A stretch of 64,000 nucleotides of DNA from the NCBI GenBank assembly GCA_013289855.1, contig JABCZD010000004.1, positions 434,001 to 498,000 on the forward strand. Reading direction: 5' to 3'. Made by a program: the position numbers and the translations under genes. The DNA is from Acidobacteriota bacterium (GTDB lineage Bacteria; Acidobacteriota; Terriglobia; Acidiferrales; UBA7541). Below, in pieces: positions 8,879 to 17,881 of this stretch. Position 1 is the first letter of the stretch. The number at the start of each line of letters is the position of its first letter. The notes under the pieces are model-generated. The model saw nothing but the letters and a program-made list of their open reading frames with translations, was not told the DNA's origin and ran no database searches.

Positions 8879-11068
8879 GTGGCCAAGATACACCAAAAAG
8901 CAAAGTCCAAGCCGTCAGCGACTGCGTCGAAAAAAGGCGCCGACAAGAATTCCACGTCGCCAAAAACACCCGGTGTTGGCACTGCGAACCACGACAAACT
9001 CACCGACGCGCAAATTGCCGTGCACTGGAAAGAAGAAGAATATTTTCAGCCCTCCGCGAAATTCATCGGGCAAGCGAATCTCAACGATCCCGCCGTGGTC
9101 GCGCGCTTCGATGAAAAATATTTTCCGGAATGCTTCCGCGAATACGCCGACCTGCTGGACTGGGACGCCTACTGGCACACCACGCTGGACACCAGCGATC
9201 CACCGTTCTGGAAATGGTTCGTGGGTGGCAAACTAAACGCCTGCTACAACTGCGTGGACCGCCATCTCGCCAAATACAAAAATAAAGCCGCGCTAATCTT
9301 CGTTCCCGAACCGGAAAACGAAGCCGCCACCGTGGTCACCTACCAAGAGCTGTATCGCCGGGTGAACGAAGTCGCCGCCATGCTGCGCGATTTCGCCGGA
9401 CTAAAGACTGGTGACCGCGTCACCATTCACATGCCCATGATTCCTGAGCTGCCCATCACCATGCTGGCCTGCGCGCGTCTCGGCATCGTGCACTCCGTGG
9501 TCTTCGGAGGATTCAGCGGCGAAGCCTGCGGCCTGCGCGCGGCGGATTCCGGCAGCCGTGTATTGATTTACGCCGACGGCTACTACCGCAACGGCAAGTG
9601 GATCGACCACAAAGGCAACGCCGACATTGCCGTCGCGACCGCGGAGAAAGAAGGACAAGCCGTCGACAAAGTTTTAATTTGGAAACGTTATCCCGGAAAA
9701 ACTTCTTCCGAAGCGCCGATGATCATGGGCCGCGACTACTTCATCGACGACATTTTGCACGAGTATCGGCACGCCATCGTCGAGCCCGTCTCGCAAGATG
9801 CCGAAGCCCCGCTCTTCCTCATGTATACCAGCGGCACCACGGGAAAGCCCAAAGGCTGCCAGCACCGCACCGGCGGCTATCTGGCGTACGCCGCGGGCAC
9901 GTCCAAGTTTTATCAGGACATTCATCCCACCGACGTGTACTGGTGCATGGCGGATATCGGCTGGATCACTGGCCACTCTTACATTGTTTACGGCCCGCTT
10001 GCGCTCGCCGCCACCAGCGTGTTGTACGAAGGTGTGCCGCAATTCCCGGACGCCGGCCGCCCCTGGCGCATCGCCGAGCGCCTCGACGTAAACATTTTTC
10101 ACACTTCGCCCACCGCCATCCGTATGCTGCGCAAAGCTGGCGGCGACGAGCCGCAAAAATATAACTACCACTTCAAGCACATGACCACCGTCGGCGAGCC
10201 CATCGAACCGGAAGTGTGGAAATGGTTTTACAACGTGGTCGGCAAGGGCGAGGCGGTTATCGTCGACACCTGGTGGCAAACCGAAACCGGCGGAGTGCTG
10301 TGCTCCACCAAACCAGCGCTGGACGCCATGAAACCGGGGAGCGCAGGTCCTGCTGCCTTGGGAATTTATCCCGTAATTTGGGACGAAAATAAAAAAGAAG
10401 TAAAGCCCGGCGCAGGCGCCGCGGGAAACATTTGCATCCGCAACCCTTGGCCGGGAATCATGCAGACGATTTGGGGCGATCCGCAACGCTTCGTGAAACA
10501 ATATTACGAAAAATACTGTAAAAATCCGCTCAGCAAAGACTGGCGCGACTGGCCGTACTACGCCGCCGATGGCGCGTTGCTTCCCGCCGACGGCTATTTC
10601 CGCATCCTCGGCCGCGTCGACGACGTGATCAACGTCGCCGGCCACCGCCTCGGCACCAAAGAAGTCGAATCTGCGTGCCTCACGGTGAGTGAAGTCGCCG
10701 AGGCCGCGGTGGTTCCCGTGGTTGACGAAGTGAAAGGTCGCGTGCCGGAAGTATACGTTGCGCTGAAACCCGGCGTTCTTCCCAGCAAGGCCATGCAGGA
10801 CAAAATCATGTCCACCATCGAGACCATGATCGGCAAGATTGCACGCCCGAAGAAGATTCACATGGTCCCAGACATGCCTAAAACGCGCAGCGGCAAAATC
10901 ATGCGCCGCGTGCTGGCCGCTATCTCCAACAACATGGACACCGGCGACATCACCACGCTGGCCAATCCCGACATCGTGGCGCAAATCCGTGAACAGGTGC
11001 AGGGCCGCCAAGCCGTCCCGTTAAACGAGGGCCCCGCCGACATTAAACTCTTCGGCGTAGATTCATAG
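8879..11068 (+). CDS. acs: Acetyl-CoA synthetase (acetate--CoA ligase, AMP-forming)
   Basis: Makes acetyl-CoA from acetate, ATP and CoA through acetyl-AMP. Acs N-terminal region (FWKWFVGGKLNACYNCVDRH), P-loop-like A3 motif YTSGTTGKPKG, core WWQTETGG containing the Trp that restricts the pocket to small acyl groups, hinge and C-terminal GRVDDVINVAGHRLGTKEVE, and the catalytic, acetylation-prone Lys in PKTRSGKIMRR. The GTG at 8879 with GGGAG 8 bases upstream is preferred, giving about 729 residues; the frame extends back to 8771. Even so a Lys/Ser/Thr-rich N-terminal leader of ~50 residues precedes the usual start. It follows an MHS transporter, which suggests a carboxylate-use pair. Confidence 0.95.
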   Translation: MAKIHQKAKSKPSATASKKGADKNSTSPKTPGVGTANHDKLTDAQIAVHWKEEEYFQPSAKFIGQANLNDPAVVARFDEKYFPECFREYADLLDWDAYWHTTLDTSDPPFWKWFVGGKLNACYNCVDRHLAKYKNKAALIFVPEPENEAATVVTYQELYRRVNEVAAMLRDFAGLKTGDRVTIHMPMIPELPITMLACARLGIVHSVVFGGFSGEACGLRAADSGSRVLIYADGYYRNGKWIDHKGNADIAVATAEKEGQAVDKVLIWKRYPGKTSSEAPMIMGRDYFIDDILHEYRHAIVEPVSQDAEAPLFLMYTSGTTGKPKGCQHRTGGYLAYAAGTSKFYQDIHPTDVYWCMADIGWITGHSYIVYGPLALAATSVLYEGVPQFPDAGRPWRIAERLDVNIFHTSPTAIRMLRKAGGDEPQKYNYHFKHMTTVGEPIEPEVWKWFYNVVGKGEAVIVDTWWQTETGGVLCSTKPALDAMKPGSAGPAALGIYPVIWDENKKEVKPGAGAAGNICIRNPWPGIMQTIWGDPQRFVKQYYEKYCKNPLSKDWRDWPYYAADGALLPADGYFRILGRVDDVINVAGHRLGTKEVESACLTVSEVAEAAVVPVVDEVKGRVPEVYVALKPGVLPSKAMQDKIMSTIETMIGKIARPKKIHMVPDMPKTRSGKIMRRVLAAISNNMDTGDITTLANPDIVAQIREQVQGRQAVPLNEGPADIKLFGVDS

Positions 11069-11166
11069 CTTTTGAATTTGTAGCAGCCGGACTTTCGCTT
11101 CCCCTGAGCCTCCAAGGGTCCCGGCGCTTCTTAGTGGCGTTCGACGTCGTAGCGAAAGGATTCTCA

Positions 11167-11550
11167 ATGCTAGGCTCGCAAAAACTCGTCGCCTTCGTTG
11201 CGGTGACCGACTACGCACAATCTCGCGCGTTCTACGGAGATACGCTGGGATTGAAATTCATCAGTCAGGATAATTTCGCACTGGTCATGGAAGGCAACGG
11301 GACCAGAATCCGCATGGCGAAGGTCCCAAATCATCAGCCCGCGCCATTTACCGTCTTAGGCTGGGCAGTTTCCCATGTCGAAAAAATGGTGGAAGACTTG
11401 CAATCGCGCGGCGTGCAGTTCGAGCGCTTCGGTTTTATGCAGAAAGATGGCCCGCCGATCTGGACCGCGCCGGGAGGCGACAAAGTAGCCTGGTTCAAAG
11501 ATCCCGACGGAAATATTCTTTCGCTCAGTGCGCACGTCTCCGCGAGCTAG
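11167..11550 (+). CDS. VOC superfamily (glyoxalase/bleomycin-resistance fold) protein
   Basis: About 127 residues with the paired beta-alpha-beta-beta-beta units of VOC proteins: LVAFVAVTDYAQSRAFYGDT at the N-terminus and VAWFKDPDGNILSLSAH at the C-terminus, the latter carrying the usual metal-site Glu region replaced by Asn-Ile-Leu. The start at 11167 has AAAGGA 6 bases upstream; the frame reaches a GTG at 11134. The substrate is unknown. It converges with the small RHH-type gene at 11553, with only two bases between the two stops. Confidence 0.8.
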   Translation: MLGSQKLVAFVAVTDYAQSRAFYGDTLGLKFISQDNFALVMEGNGTRIRMAKVPNHQPAPFTVLGWAVSHVEKMVEDLQSRGVQFERFGFMQKDGPPIWTAPGGDKVAWFKDPDGNILSLSAHVSAS

Positions 11551-11552
11551 CG

Positions 11553-11756
11553 TTATCCCTTTATTCGACGGAAGCCGGTCTTCTTTGCGCTCCGATACAC
11601 ATGGTCCCGCGTGAGGAGGGATGCATGTTGCTTCACGAGTCCTCGCATCATGCCGGTCACCAACGCGTTCACAGAAACACCGTCGGCGGCGGCAGCTTTC
11701 TCCATTGCACTCTTGAGCCGTTTCTCAACGCGGATTCTGAATCGGACTTTGCTCAT
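11553..11756 (-). CDS. Small ribbon-helix-helix-like protein
   Basis: A 67-residue basic protein. FRIRVEKRLKSAMEKAAA looks like the beta strand and first helix of an Arc/CopG fold, and GVSVNALVTGMMRGLV like the second helix. Its N-terminal strand pattern (alternating basic and hydrophobic) fits DNA contact. It begins 9 bases after the pntB stop, so it may be co-transcribed with the transhydrogenase genes; its ribosome site is weak. No toxin partner is next to it, so it is not clearly an antitoxin. A small DNA-binding regulator is the best guess. Confidence 0.6.
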   Translation of the reverse strand: MSKVRFRIRVEKRLKSAMEKAAAADGVSVNALVTGMMRGLVKQHASLLTRDHVYRSAKKTGFRRIKG

Positions 11757-11765
11757 AAGGTGATT

Positions 11766-13163
11766 CTACCCCTGGCCGCCGCCGAGTTCGCGCACGATGT
11801 TGCCGACGAATCCCTTGGCGTCACCGAACAGCATGAGCGTTTTCTCCAGGTAATAGAGCGGATTATCGATGCCCGCGAAGCCGGGGCTCATACCGCGCTT
11901 GATCACCATCACCGTGCGAGATTTGTCCACATCGAGAATGGGCATGCCAAAGATGGGGCTGGAGGCATCGGTGCGCGCCGCGGGATTGGTCACGTCGTTC
12001 GCGCCAATAATCAGCGCCACATCGGTCTGCGGAAAATCGCCATTGATCTCGTCCATATCCAGCAGGCGATCGTAAGGAATATCCGCTTCGGCCAGTAGCA
12101 CGTTCATGTGCCCGGGCATGCGGCCCGCGACCGGATGAATCGCAAATTTCACGTCCACACCGCGCTTTGTGAGGGCATCGAAAAGTTCGCGAACTTTGTG
12201 CTGCGCTTGCGCCACAGCCATGCCGTAGCCCGGCACGATCACCACTTTGTTGGCCGCGGAAAGAATCGCCGCGGCTTCTTCCGCGGTGGCGCTGCGCACC
12301 TGCTTGGCTTCCTCGGCGCCGCCCGCCGCGGCTTGCACCTGGCCGAACGCGCCGAAAATCACATTGGTAAACGAGCGATTCATGGCCTTGGACATGATCA
12401 CGGACAAAATGAATCCCGATGAGCCATCCAAAGCTCCGGCAATAATCAGCAGCTTGCTGTTCAACACAAAACCCATGGCCGCCGCGGAAAGTCCGGCGTA
12501 GGCGTTCAACAGCGAAATCACCGTGGGCATGTCCGCGCCGCCAATGGGGATAACCATGGAAATGCCAAACAGCAAAGGAATGCCAACGATGAAAGGAAAA
12601 ACATGCGTGGCGCCCGGATGCATCACCAAATAAATGGCCAAGCCGATGGCCACCGCCAGCAAAGATAAATTGACAAAATTCTGGCCGCGATAGGTAAGCG
12701 GGCGCTGCGGCAAAATCTCTTGCAACTTTCCCGCGGCCATCAAGCTACCGGTGAAGGTCAGCGAGCCCAAAATTACTTCCATGCCGATGACCGCCATCAT
12801 GAAGGGCGAAATGTCTGGAGCGCGTAAATAATATTCCGCGGTGCCCACCAGCGTGACGCACAGCGCGCCGAACGCATGGCTCACAGCCGTTCGTTGCGGC
12901 ACCGCGGTCATGGCCACTTTTCCGAGTGGTATGCCAATGATCGTGCCGAGCACCAGCGCGATGGCAATCCATTTGTAATCGATGATGCCGTGATGCAGCA
13001 GCGTGCCGCCGATGGCCAGCAGCATGCCGACTTCTCCGGCGAGCACGCCATGGCGCGCGGTGGTGGGCGAACTCATCCAGCGCAGCGACAAAATAAACAG
13101 CGCGCTGGCGATCAGATAAATCACTTCGATGACGATTTGCGGAACCGCGAAGCTTTCGGTCAT
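11766..13163 (-). CDS. pntB: NAD(P)+ transhydrogenase, beta subunit
   Basis: Proton-translocating transhydrogenase subunit: about eight membrane spans (the first being VIEVIYLIASALFILSL) followed by the soluble NADP(H)-binding domain III, with the GYGMAVAQAQHKVREL nucleotide-site signature and IIGANDVTNPAAR. It uses the proton gradient to drive NADPH formation from NADH. The ATG at 13163 is preferred (GAGGAG about 11 bases upstream); a GTG at 13193 would overlap the upstream gene. It is third in a pntAa-pntAb-pntB order on the minus strand. Confidence 0.95.
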   Translation of the reverse strand: MTESFAVPQIVIEVIYLIASALFILSLRWMSSPTTARHGVLAGEVGMLLAIGGTLLHHGIIDYKWIAIALVLGTIIGIPLGKVAMTAVPQRTAVSHAFGALCVTLVGTAEYYLRAPDISPFMMAVIGMEVILGSLTFTGSLMAAGKLQEILPQRPLTYRGQNFVNLSLLAVAIGLAIYLVMHPGATHVFPFIVGIPLLFGISMVIPIGGADMPTVISLLNAYAGLSAAAMGFVLNSKLLIIAGALDGSSGFILSVIMSKAMNRSFTNVIFGAFGQVQAAAGGAEEAKQVRSATAEEAAAILSAANKVVIVPGYGMAVAQAQHKVRELFDALTKRGVDVKFAIHPVAGRMPGHMNVLLAEADIPYDRLLDMDEINGDFPQTDVALIIGANDVTNPAARTDASSPIFGMPILDVDKSRTVMVIKRGMSPGFAGIDNPLYYLEKTLMLFGDAKGFVGNIVRELGGGQG

Positions 13164-13179
13164 GACGCGCGCAGGCTCC

Positions 13180-13476
13180 TCAAGACTTGGCACCCCGGCT
13201 GGACTTGAACATCTTGAGCATGCGGTCGGTAATCAGAAATCCGCCGACGATATTGCTGGTGGCGGCCACCACGGCGATGGTGCCCAGAATCGCGGCCATG
13301 TTGGTCTTGTGTTCGCCGGCCAGGACGATCGCGCCAACCACGGCGATGGCGTCGAGGGCGTTGGTCAGGGACATCAGCGGCGTGTGCAGCAGCGGCGAGA
13401 CGCGCTTGATCACTTCAAAGCCAATAAATCCCGCCAGCATGAAGATAAATAAATTGTCGAGCAGATCTCCCGACAT
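13180..13476 (-). CDS. pntAb: NAD(P)+ transhydrogenase, small membrane alpha-2 subunit
   Basis: A 98-residue membrane protein with three hydrophobic spans: NLFIFMLAGFIGFEVI, ALDAIAVVGAIVLA and ILGTIAVVAATSNIVGGFL. This matches the separate alpha-2 subunit found in Rhodospirillum-type three-subunit transhydrogenases, containing the conserved HTPLMSLTNA segment. It sits between pntAa (126-bp gap holding two hairpin elements) and pntB (16-bp gap). Confidence 0.93.
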   Translation of the reverse strand: MSGDLLDNLFIFMLAGFIGFEVIKRVSPLLHTPLMSLTNALDAIAVVGAIVLAGEHKTNMAAILGTIAVVAATSNIVGGFLITDRMLKMFKSSRGAKS

Positions 13477-13486
13477 GTGTCCTCCC

Positions 13487-13530
13487 GTAGCGGCGTCTTC
13501 TGCCTGCCCCGGCTTGCCGGGGAGGCGGAC
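13487..13530 (+). repeat. GTAG-headed hairpin element
   Basis: GTAGCGGCGTC starts at 13487 on the plus strand. A core CCCCGGC-TT-GCCGGGG hairpin (13507-13522) lies inside outer arms (GCCT/AGGC and CGTC/GACG). It is a compound member of the dispersed family described in the findings and lies in the pntAa-pntAb gap. Confidence 0.6.
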
Positions 13531-13583
13531 GTTGTTGTTGCCGCTGAAAAACTAAATCGTGGCGCGTCTACAAAAAAATGCGA

Positions 13584-13606
13584 CCGCCTCAGAAGGCGGC
13601 CGCTAC
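13584..13606 (-). repeat. GTAG-headed hairpin, CCGCCT-arm subtype
   Basis: Perfect 6-bp stem CCGCCT/AGGCGG (13584-13589 and 13594-13599) with loop CAGA, then CTAC (13603-13606), that is GTAG on the minus strand. The same unit recurs at 54025, 57684 (decayed) and 59039. Its TAG is the stop codon of pntAa. Confidence 0.8.
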
Positions 13607-14775
13607 AACTTCACCTGCAATGCTGGCAACGCAAAAAATTCGCGGACGCGCTGATTCACGATTTCTCCGTCGCGGGTCAACAACGTGTCTCGCACGATGT
13701 CGTCTTCCAAATTGCATTGCAGCTTGCCATCTTTCACCAGATGCATCAGAAACGCGGTGACGTTGCGCGCGTACATCTGACTAGCATGGTAGGGCACGCC
13801 GCTGGCCACGTTGATGCGGCCTATAATCGTCACGCTGTGGCGCACTACCGTTTCGCCCGGCACGGTCAGTTCGCAATTGCCACCACGCTCGGCGGCGATA
13901 TCCAGAATCACGGAACCGGGCGCCATCTTCTTGACCATCTCTTCGGTGACCAGCACGGGGGATTTTTTCCCAGGAATCACCGCCGCGGTAATCACCAAAT
14001 CGCTCTCCGCGACCACGCGGCCCAGCAACTCGCGCTGCTTGCTGTAAAACGAATCGTCTTGCGCTGTGGCATAGCCTCGCGCATCTTGCGCGTTGGTAGC
14101 TTCAATCGGCAACTCGACAAATCGCCCGCCCAGGCTCTGCACCTGTTCTTTCGCCGCCGGCCGCATATCGTACGCCGAAGCTACCGCTCCCAGCCGCCGC
14201 GCGGTGGCAATGGCCTGCAAACCCGCCACACCCGCGCCAATCACAAACACGCGTGCCGGCGTAATCGTTCCGCCAGCAGTGGTGAGCATCGGGAACATGC
14301 GCGGCAGCGCGTCGGCGCCCAGCAGCACCGCTTTGTATCCGCAGATGGTACCCATGGAGGAAAGCGCGTCCATGCTCTGCGCGCGCGTAGTGCGCGGCAT
14401 CAATTCCACGGCGAAGGAAGTGACGCCGGTGGCGGCCAGCTTTTGCAAAACACCCGGCACGCCCAGCGGCCGCAAAAATCCAATTAATATCTGTCCGCGC
14501 TTGAAGAGCGGCAGATCGGCATCGCCGGTGACATCGTTCGAGCCATAGCAAAGCACCTGCACGATTATATCGGCAGCGGCGAAAACCTCGGCACGGGAGG
14601 CGGCGATTTTCGCACCCTTTTCAACATATTGAGCGTCGGTATAGCCGGCGGAAATGCCGGCGTTGGCTTCAAGAATTACTTCGATACCCGCCTTGGCCAG
14701 GATGGGAATTACAACGGGAACCAGGGCCACGCGTCGTTCTTCCGGATAACTTTCTTTCGGAACCCCAATTATCAC
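13603..14775 (-). CDS. pntAa: NAD(P)+ transhydrogenase, alpha-1 subunit (NAD-binding)
   Basis: A soluble subunit of about 390 residues of the alanine dehydrogenase/PntA fold. The N-terminus IIGVPKESYPEERRVALVP is the family signature; the Rossmann motif is VIGAGVAGLQAIATARRLGA. The frame opens at 14838, but the GTG at 14775 gives the standard IGVPKE start and has AGGA about 10 bases upstream. The stop codon TAG falls inside the head of a dispersed hairpin element. First gene of the transhydrogenase set; a pentapeptide-repeat gene lies upstream on the same strand. Confidence 0.93.
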   Translation of the reverse strand: MIIGVPKESYPEERRVALVPVVIPILAKAGIEVILEANAGISAGYTDAQYVEKGAKIAASRAEVFAAADIIVQVLCYGSNDVTGDADLPLFKRGQILIGFLRPLGVPGVLQKLAATGVTSFAVELMPRTTRAQSMDALSSMGTICGYKAVLLGADALPRMFPMLTTAGGTITPARVFVIGAGVAGLQAIATARRLGAVASAYDMRPAAKEQVQSLGGRFVELPIEATNAQDARGYATAQDDSFYSKQRELLGRVVAESDLVITAAVIPGKKSPVLVTEEMVKKMAPGSVILDIAAERGGNCELTVPGETVVRHSVTIIGRINVASGVPYHASQMYARNVTAFLMHLVKDGKLQCNLEDDIVRDTLLTRDGEIVNQRVREFFALPALQVKL

Positions 14776-14944
14776 TTGGCAGTTTTCCTCATCGGCGAGA
14801 AGTGGGCAATCCTCAAGCGGCGTCGAAGAGCATAGCACCGCGCGAGCGCTTCGACCAGCGTCCCGTCACGGAAAAATAATCATCATGCAGTTGAGAAAAA
14901 TCCCCGCGTAAATCATTCGCGGATTGCTGCGCCGAAGCCGGCAG

Positions 14945-17266
14945 CTAACGCGCTGGAGCGCACTGGGCTTGCAATGCCGCGAGCAAGTCGCTGTCCATTT
15001 GCGCGCCGTGCCAATTCGCCACGCACACTTGCGTAGGAGCCAATCCGAGGGCGCCACGCAAATCCGCGCCGGAGAGATTCGCTCCAGTCAGATCCGCTCC
15101 GCGCAAAATCGCGCTCGAGGCCGAAACACCGCGCAGATCGGCGTTCTTGAGGTCGGCGTCCAGAAAAACCGCGGCTTTCAGCTGCGCGCCGCTGAAATTC
15201 GCGCCCGCCGCTTTAGCGGAAGAAAAATCCGTGTTCTCAAGATTCGCAAACGAGAGTACGGCGTTCGCGAGCTTGGTGTCGCGCAGGTCGGCGCGCGAAA
15301 GGTCGGCACGCAGCAGTTGCGCGTTGCGCAGATCCGCCGAGTATAGCGAAGCTCCCGAAAGCTTGGCGCTGGAGAGCACGGCGCCTTCCAAGGTGGCGTA
15401 AGACAAGTCCGCGTTGCGCAGCCCGGTGCCGGTAAAATTTCCGCGCGTGGCGTCTACGGACACCAGCACCGCGCCTTCGGCTTGGGCACGATCCAGAATC
15501 ACGTCGCGCAGCGTGGCTTCACGAAGATTCGCGCCGCGCACGTCGGCCTCGGAGAGGTACGCGCCTTCCAAGTTTGCGCGCCACAATTTCGCGTTGACCA
15601 GGAACGCGCGGTAGCCGCGCACGAAATGCAAATTCATCTCGTTCAGCTTCGCGCCTTGCGTGGCCGCGAGGGAGTCCTCATTCCACTTCCCTTTCGGAGG
15701 CACGGAAAGCGACGCTTCGGTGATATCCGCATATGGACGATAGCCTAGCGATTGAAACACGCGCGCCGGCAAGCGCCGGATATTCACGCGCGAATATTCC
15801 GGGGCCACATCGGCATCCGAGGGCAATCCCAGAACGACGCCCAGGGACAGCGCCAGCACGACAGCGCCGGTTACCATTGCCGCGCGCGTGGTGAGCATGA
15901 TCAGCCGTGCGAGATTGTTCATTTTCGGAAACTGTATTTCACCGGGGCCGAGCACGCGGGTGACGATCGCGGGAAGGCACATCGCCGCAGCCACGGAGAG
16001 TGTCAGCAAGAAAACGTGAAGCACCGTGCCATGCAAGTCCTGACGCACCAGATAGCGCAGCCAGAAAACGAATAGCGTTGCGGGCACCACCCAGTACGCC
16101 AGAGCCGTCGAGAGCACCGTCTCCAACACCGCGAACGGCGAACGCGAATCGCGCTGCCAGCGGAAATGCCGGCGCACCACGCCCATCAAGTACCATGGTC
16201 CGTCGCGCTCCAGCGTTTGGCCATCGGGAAAAACCGCGGGCATGGCGGCCATGTTGCCCCACAAGCGCAACAGCAGAAAATGAAACCGCAAATACAAACA
16301 CGCCAGCAAAATCGGAGCGCCCAGATAAAAGCCCATCATAGGCAGCGCACGGCCGATGTGCGGAATAGGAATGGCCGGTCCGTTCACGAGCAAGCGCAGA
16401 TCCGTAGTGAAGCCGATAAGCAGTACGCACACCGCGCTGATGGCCAGCGTCATGAAATAAAACCAGCGGGCCACGCGCGTGGCTTGCTGGATGGCGCGGG
16501 TGCTGTCAAAGGTTGCGAGCAGCGTCTCTGGCAGCAGCGCGTCAAATAAATTTGCGCCGCCTAGGCGGCCGACCCACATGCCCTCCGCGCCGTAGACCGT
16601 TGCGCCCATCAAATTGGCGCCGTGCAGTTCCGTGCCGAGCAGCGTGGCATCGCGCAAATCTGCCTGCACCAGGCTGGCGCCGCGCAGATTCGCCATGGAA
16701 AGATCGGCGCCTTGCAGTTTGGCTTTATCGAGGATTGCGCCGCGCAAATTCACGCCGGTCAAATCCGCATTGGTGAGATTGATTCCCGAAAGGTCCGCGC
16801 GCCGGCCAGACTCGCCGCCGGATTCCACCCAGAGTTTGTGCTGGTCGAGGACTTCGGCGAATTCGATTAACGGCAACTCGACAGCGACGTCTTCGATGGC
16901 GCCGCTGAAAATTTCTTTCTCGAAAGCGAGCGCGTCTTCTGAGGGTGCGCTTGACGCGCGATTCTCCGCGCTCTCGCCGGCGGTTCCTGTGTTCGCGGCG
17001 TGCTCGGCGGAAACTGCCCCCGCCGGCGCGGCAGAAGCGGCAATCTTGGATGATTCAATTGCTGGGTTGACGGCTGCGGAGGTGCCGACGCCAGACATTC
17101 CGGCGCCAGACGAGGCAGAGCTCGATGTCATGTTGCCGGAAGTAGCGAAGGCCGACGCAATGCTCGCCGATTCCGCGGCGTCGGTGCCCGAGGAGAGCTT
17201 CAACGAGGTCTCGCTCGACGAAAGCTCCGCTGCGCGCAATTCTTTTAAGCCCGAGACAATTTCCAA
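14945..17266 (-). CDS. Membrane protein flanked by two pentapeptide-repeat blocks
   Basis: A 773-residue protein with an unusual sandwich layout. An N-terminal ~130 residues are Ala/Ser/Glu-rich and low in complexity. Block 1 (about residues 155-235) has clear A(D/N)LxG repeats such as ADLTGVNLRGAILDKAKLQG. A middle region (about 255-480) has around six hydrophobic segments. Block 2 (about 545-760) has more than 20 repeats (ADLRNAQLLRADLSRADLRD) and ends near the C-terminus. Pentapeptide repeats form a right-handed quadrilateral beta helix. The start is a TTG at 17266 with GGGGGAG 7 bases upstream; a stop codon lies just before it in frame. Function unknown. Confidence 0.85.
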   Translation of the reverse strand: MEIVSGLKELRAAELSSSETSLKLSSGTDAAESASIASAFATSGNMTSSSASSGAGMSGVGTSAAVNPAIESSKIAASAAPAGAVSAEHAANTGTAGESAENRASSAPSEDALAFEKEIFSGAIEDVAVELPLIEFAEVLDQHKLWVESGGESGRRADLSGINLTNADLTGVNLRGAILDKAKLQGADLSMANLRGASLVQADLRDATLLGTELHGANLMGATVYGAEGMWVGRLGGANLFDALLPETLLATFDSTRAIQQATRVARWFYFMTLAISAVCVLLIGFTTDLRLLVNGPAIPIPHIGRALPMMGFYLGAPILLACLYLRFHFLLLRLWGNMAAMPAVFPDGQTLERDGPWYLMGVVRRHFRWQRDSRSPFAVLETVLSTALAYWVVPATLFVFWLRYLVRQDLHGTVLHVFLLTLSVAAAMCLPAIVTRVLGPGEIQFPKMNNLARLIMLTTRAAMVTGAVVLALSLGVVLGLPSDADVAPEYSRVNIRRLPARVFQSLGYRPYADITEASLSVPPKGKWNEDSLAATQGAKLNEMNLHFVRGYRAFLVNAKLWRANLEGAYLSEADVRGANLREATLRDVILDRAQAEGAVLVSVDATRGNFTGTGLRNADLSYATLEGAVLSSAKLSGASLYSADLRNAQLLRADLSRADLRDTKLANAVLSFANLENTDFSSAKAAGANFSGAQLKAAVFLDADLKNADLRGVSASSAILRGADLTGANLSGADLRGALGLAPTQVCVANWHGAQMDSDLLAALQAQCAPAR

Positions 17267-17480
17267 AGCTTTCTCCCCCAGGTACTAGCGCGCGACGAAC
17301 CTCTGCGAGTCGCGCGACTTCTTAGGAACTGCGTTACGTACTGCCAAACGCGCTGCGAAAGGTACATGAACTGCTCTCGTTAATTCTCTGTGTGCTGCCC
17401 CCGCCCATGCCCTGCTGAAACGGATCATTTATCTGAATCGGCCCGCGAGCGGCTTAACTTCACGCGCTCGACGTCCACGC

Positions 17481-17570
17481 ATTTTCTGCTGGGACTCCCA
17501 TACTGTCCTAAGACAAGCAGAAAATCTCCTGCCCAAAGGGACAGGCGCGGCCTGGCAATAACACTGTCCC
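17481..17570. repeat. Nested inverted repeats
   Basis: ATTTTCTGCT (17481-17490) pairs with AGCAGAAAAT (17516-17525), a perfect 10-bp inverted repeat with a 25-base centre. Immediately after, GGGACAG (17538-17544) pairs with CTGTCCC (17564-17570). No coding frame explains them. Confidence 0.6.
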
Positions 17571-17704
17571 GTTTCGAGACGAGCTGATGAGGTTTTGCGG
17601 CGGCAAAGGTCGCCTCACCAGATAAGAACACATCGTGATGATTAGAAATCGGCCAGAGAAACTTAGGTTGTCGAGGAGATCGCAGAAATTGCAGAAAAAA
17701 AAGC

Positions 17705-17743
17705 AGCCGGGGCGCTTCGCTGAGGGGCCAAGGTACCCCGGCT
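17705..17743. repeat. 8-bp inverted repeat AGCCGGGG/CCCCGGCT
   Basis: AGCCGGGG at 17705-17712 and CCCCGGCT at 17736-17743 can form a stem-loop. On the minus strand a run of eight T follows the stem after a few bases, so it could act as a terminator for a transcript entering from the PilZ side. Confidence 0.5.
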
Positions 17744-17881
17744 TATCCTGCCCGCCTCCGCAGTGAGCGAGCAAGAAACTCGATGGGTTGCTACAAAATT
17801 GAGAGCACTACAAACTGCTGTGCCGAACGTGTTTCCAAGCGTTGCTCTGATTTTTCTACTTCGCTTGCGTATGGCGCTTGC

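Larger units (their letters stand above)
17267..17881. other. 615-bp region without a convincing gene, rich in inverted repeats
   Basis: Short frames exist on both strands (60-90 codons) but none has a ribosome site or recognisable sequence. Instead the DNA contains nested inverted repeats at 17481-17570 and 17705-17743, and TTGTAG-like sequence on the minus strand near 17790. It separates the pentapeptide protein gene from the PilZ gene and may be a non-coding repetitive element or leader. Confidence 0.5.

Noticed and set aside
9674..11011. A 445-codon minus-strand frame opposite acs
   Set aside because: Shadow of acs; no family sequence or ribosome site.
17390..17774. Short frames (65-88 codons) on both strands in the gap before the PilZ gene
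   Set aside because: No ribosome sites, no recognisable sequence, and the region is filled with inverted repeats.
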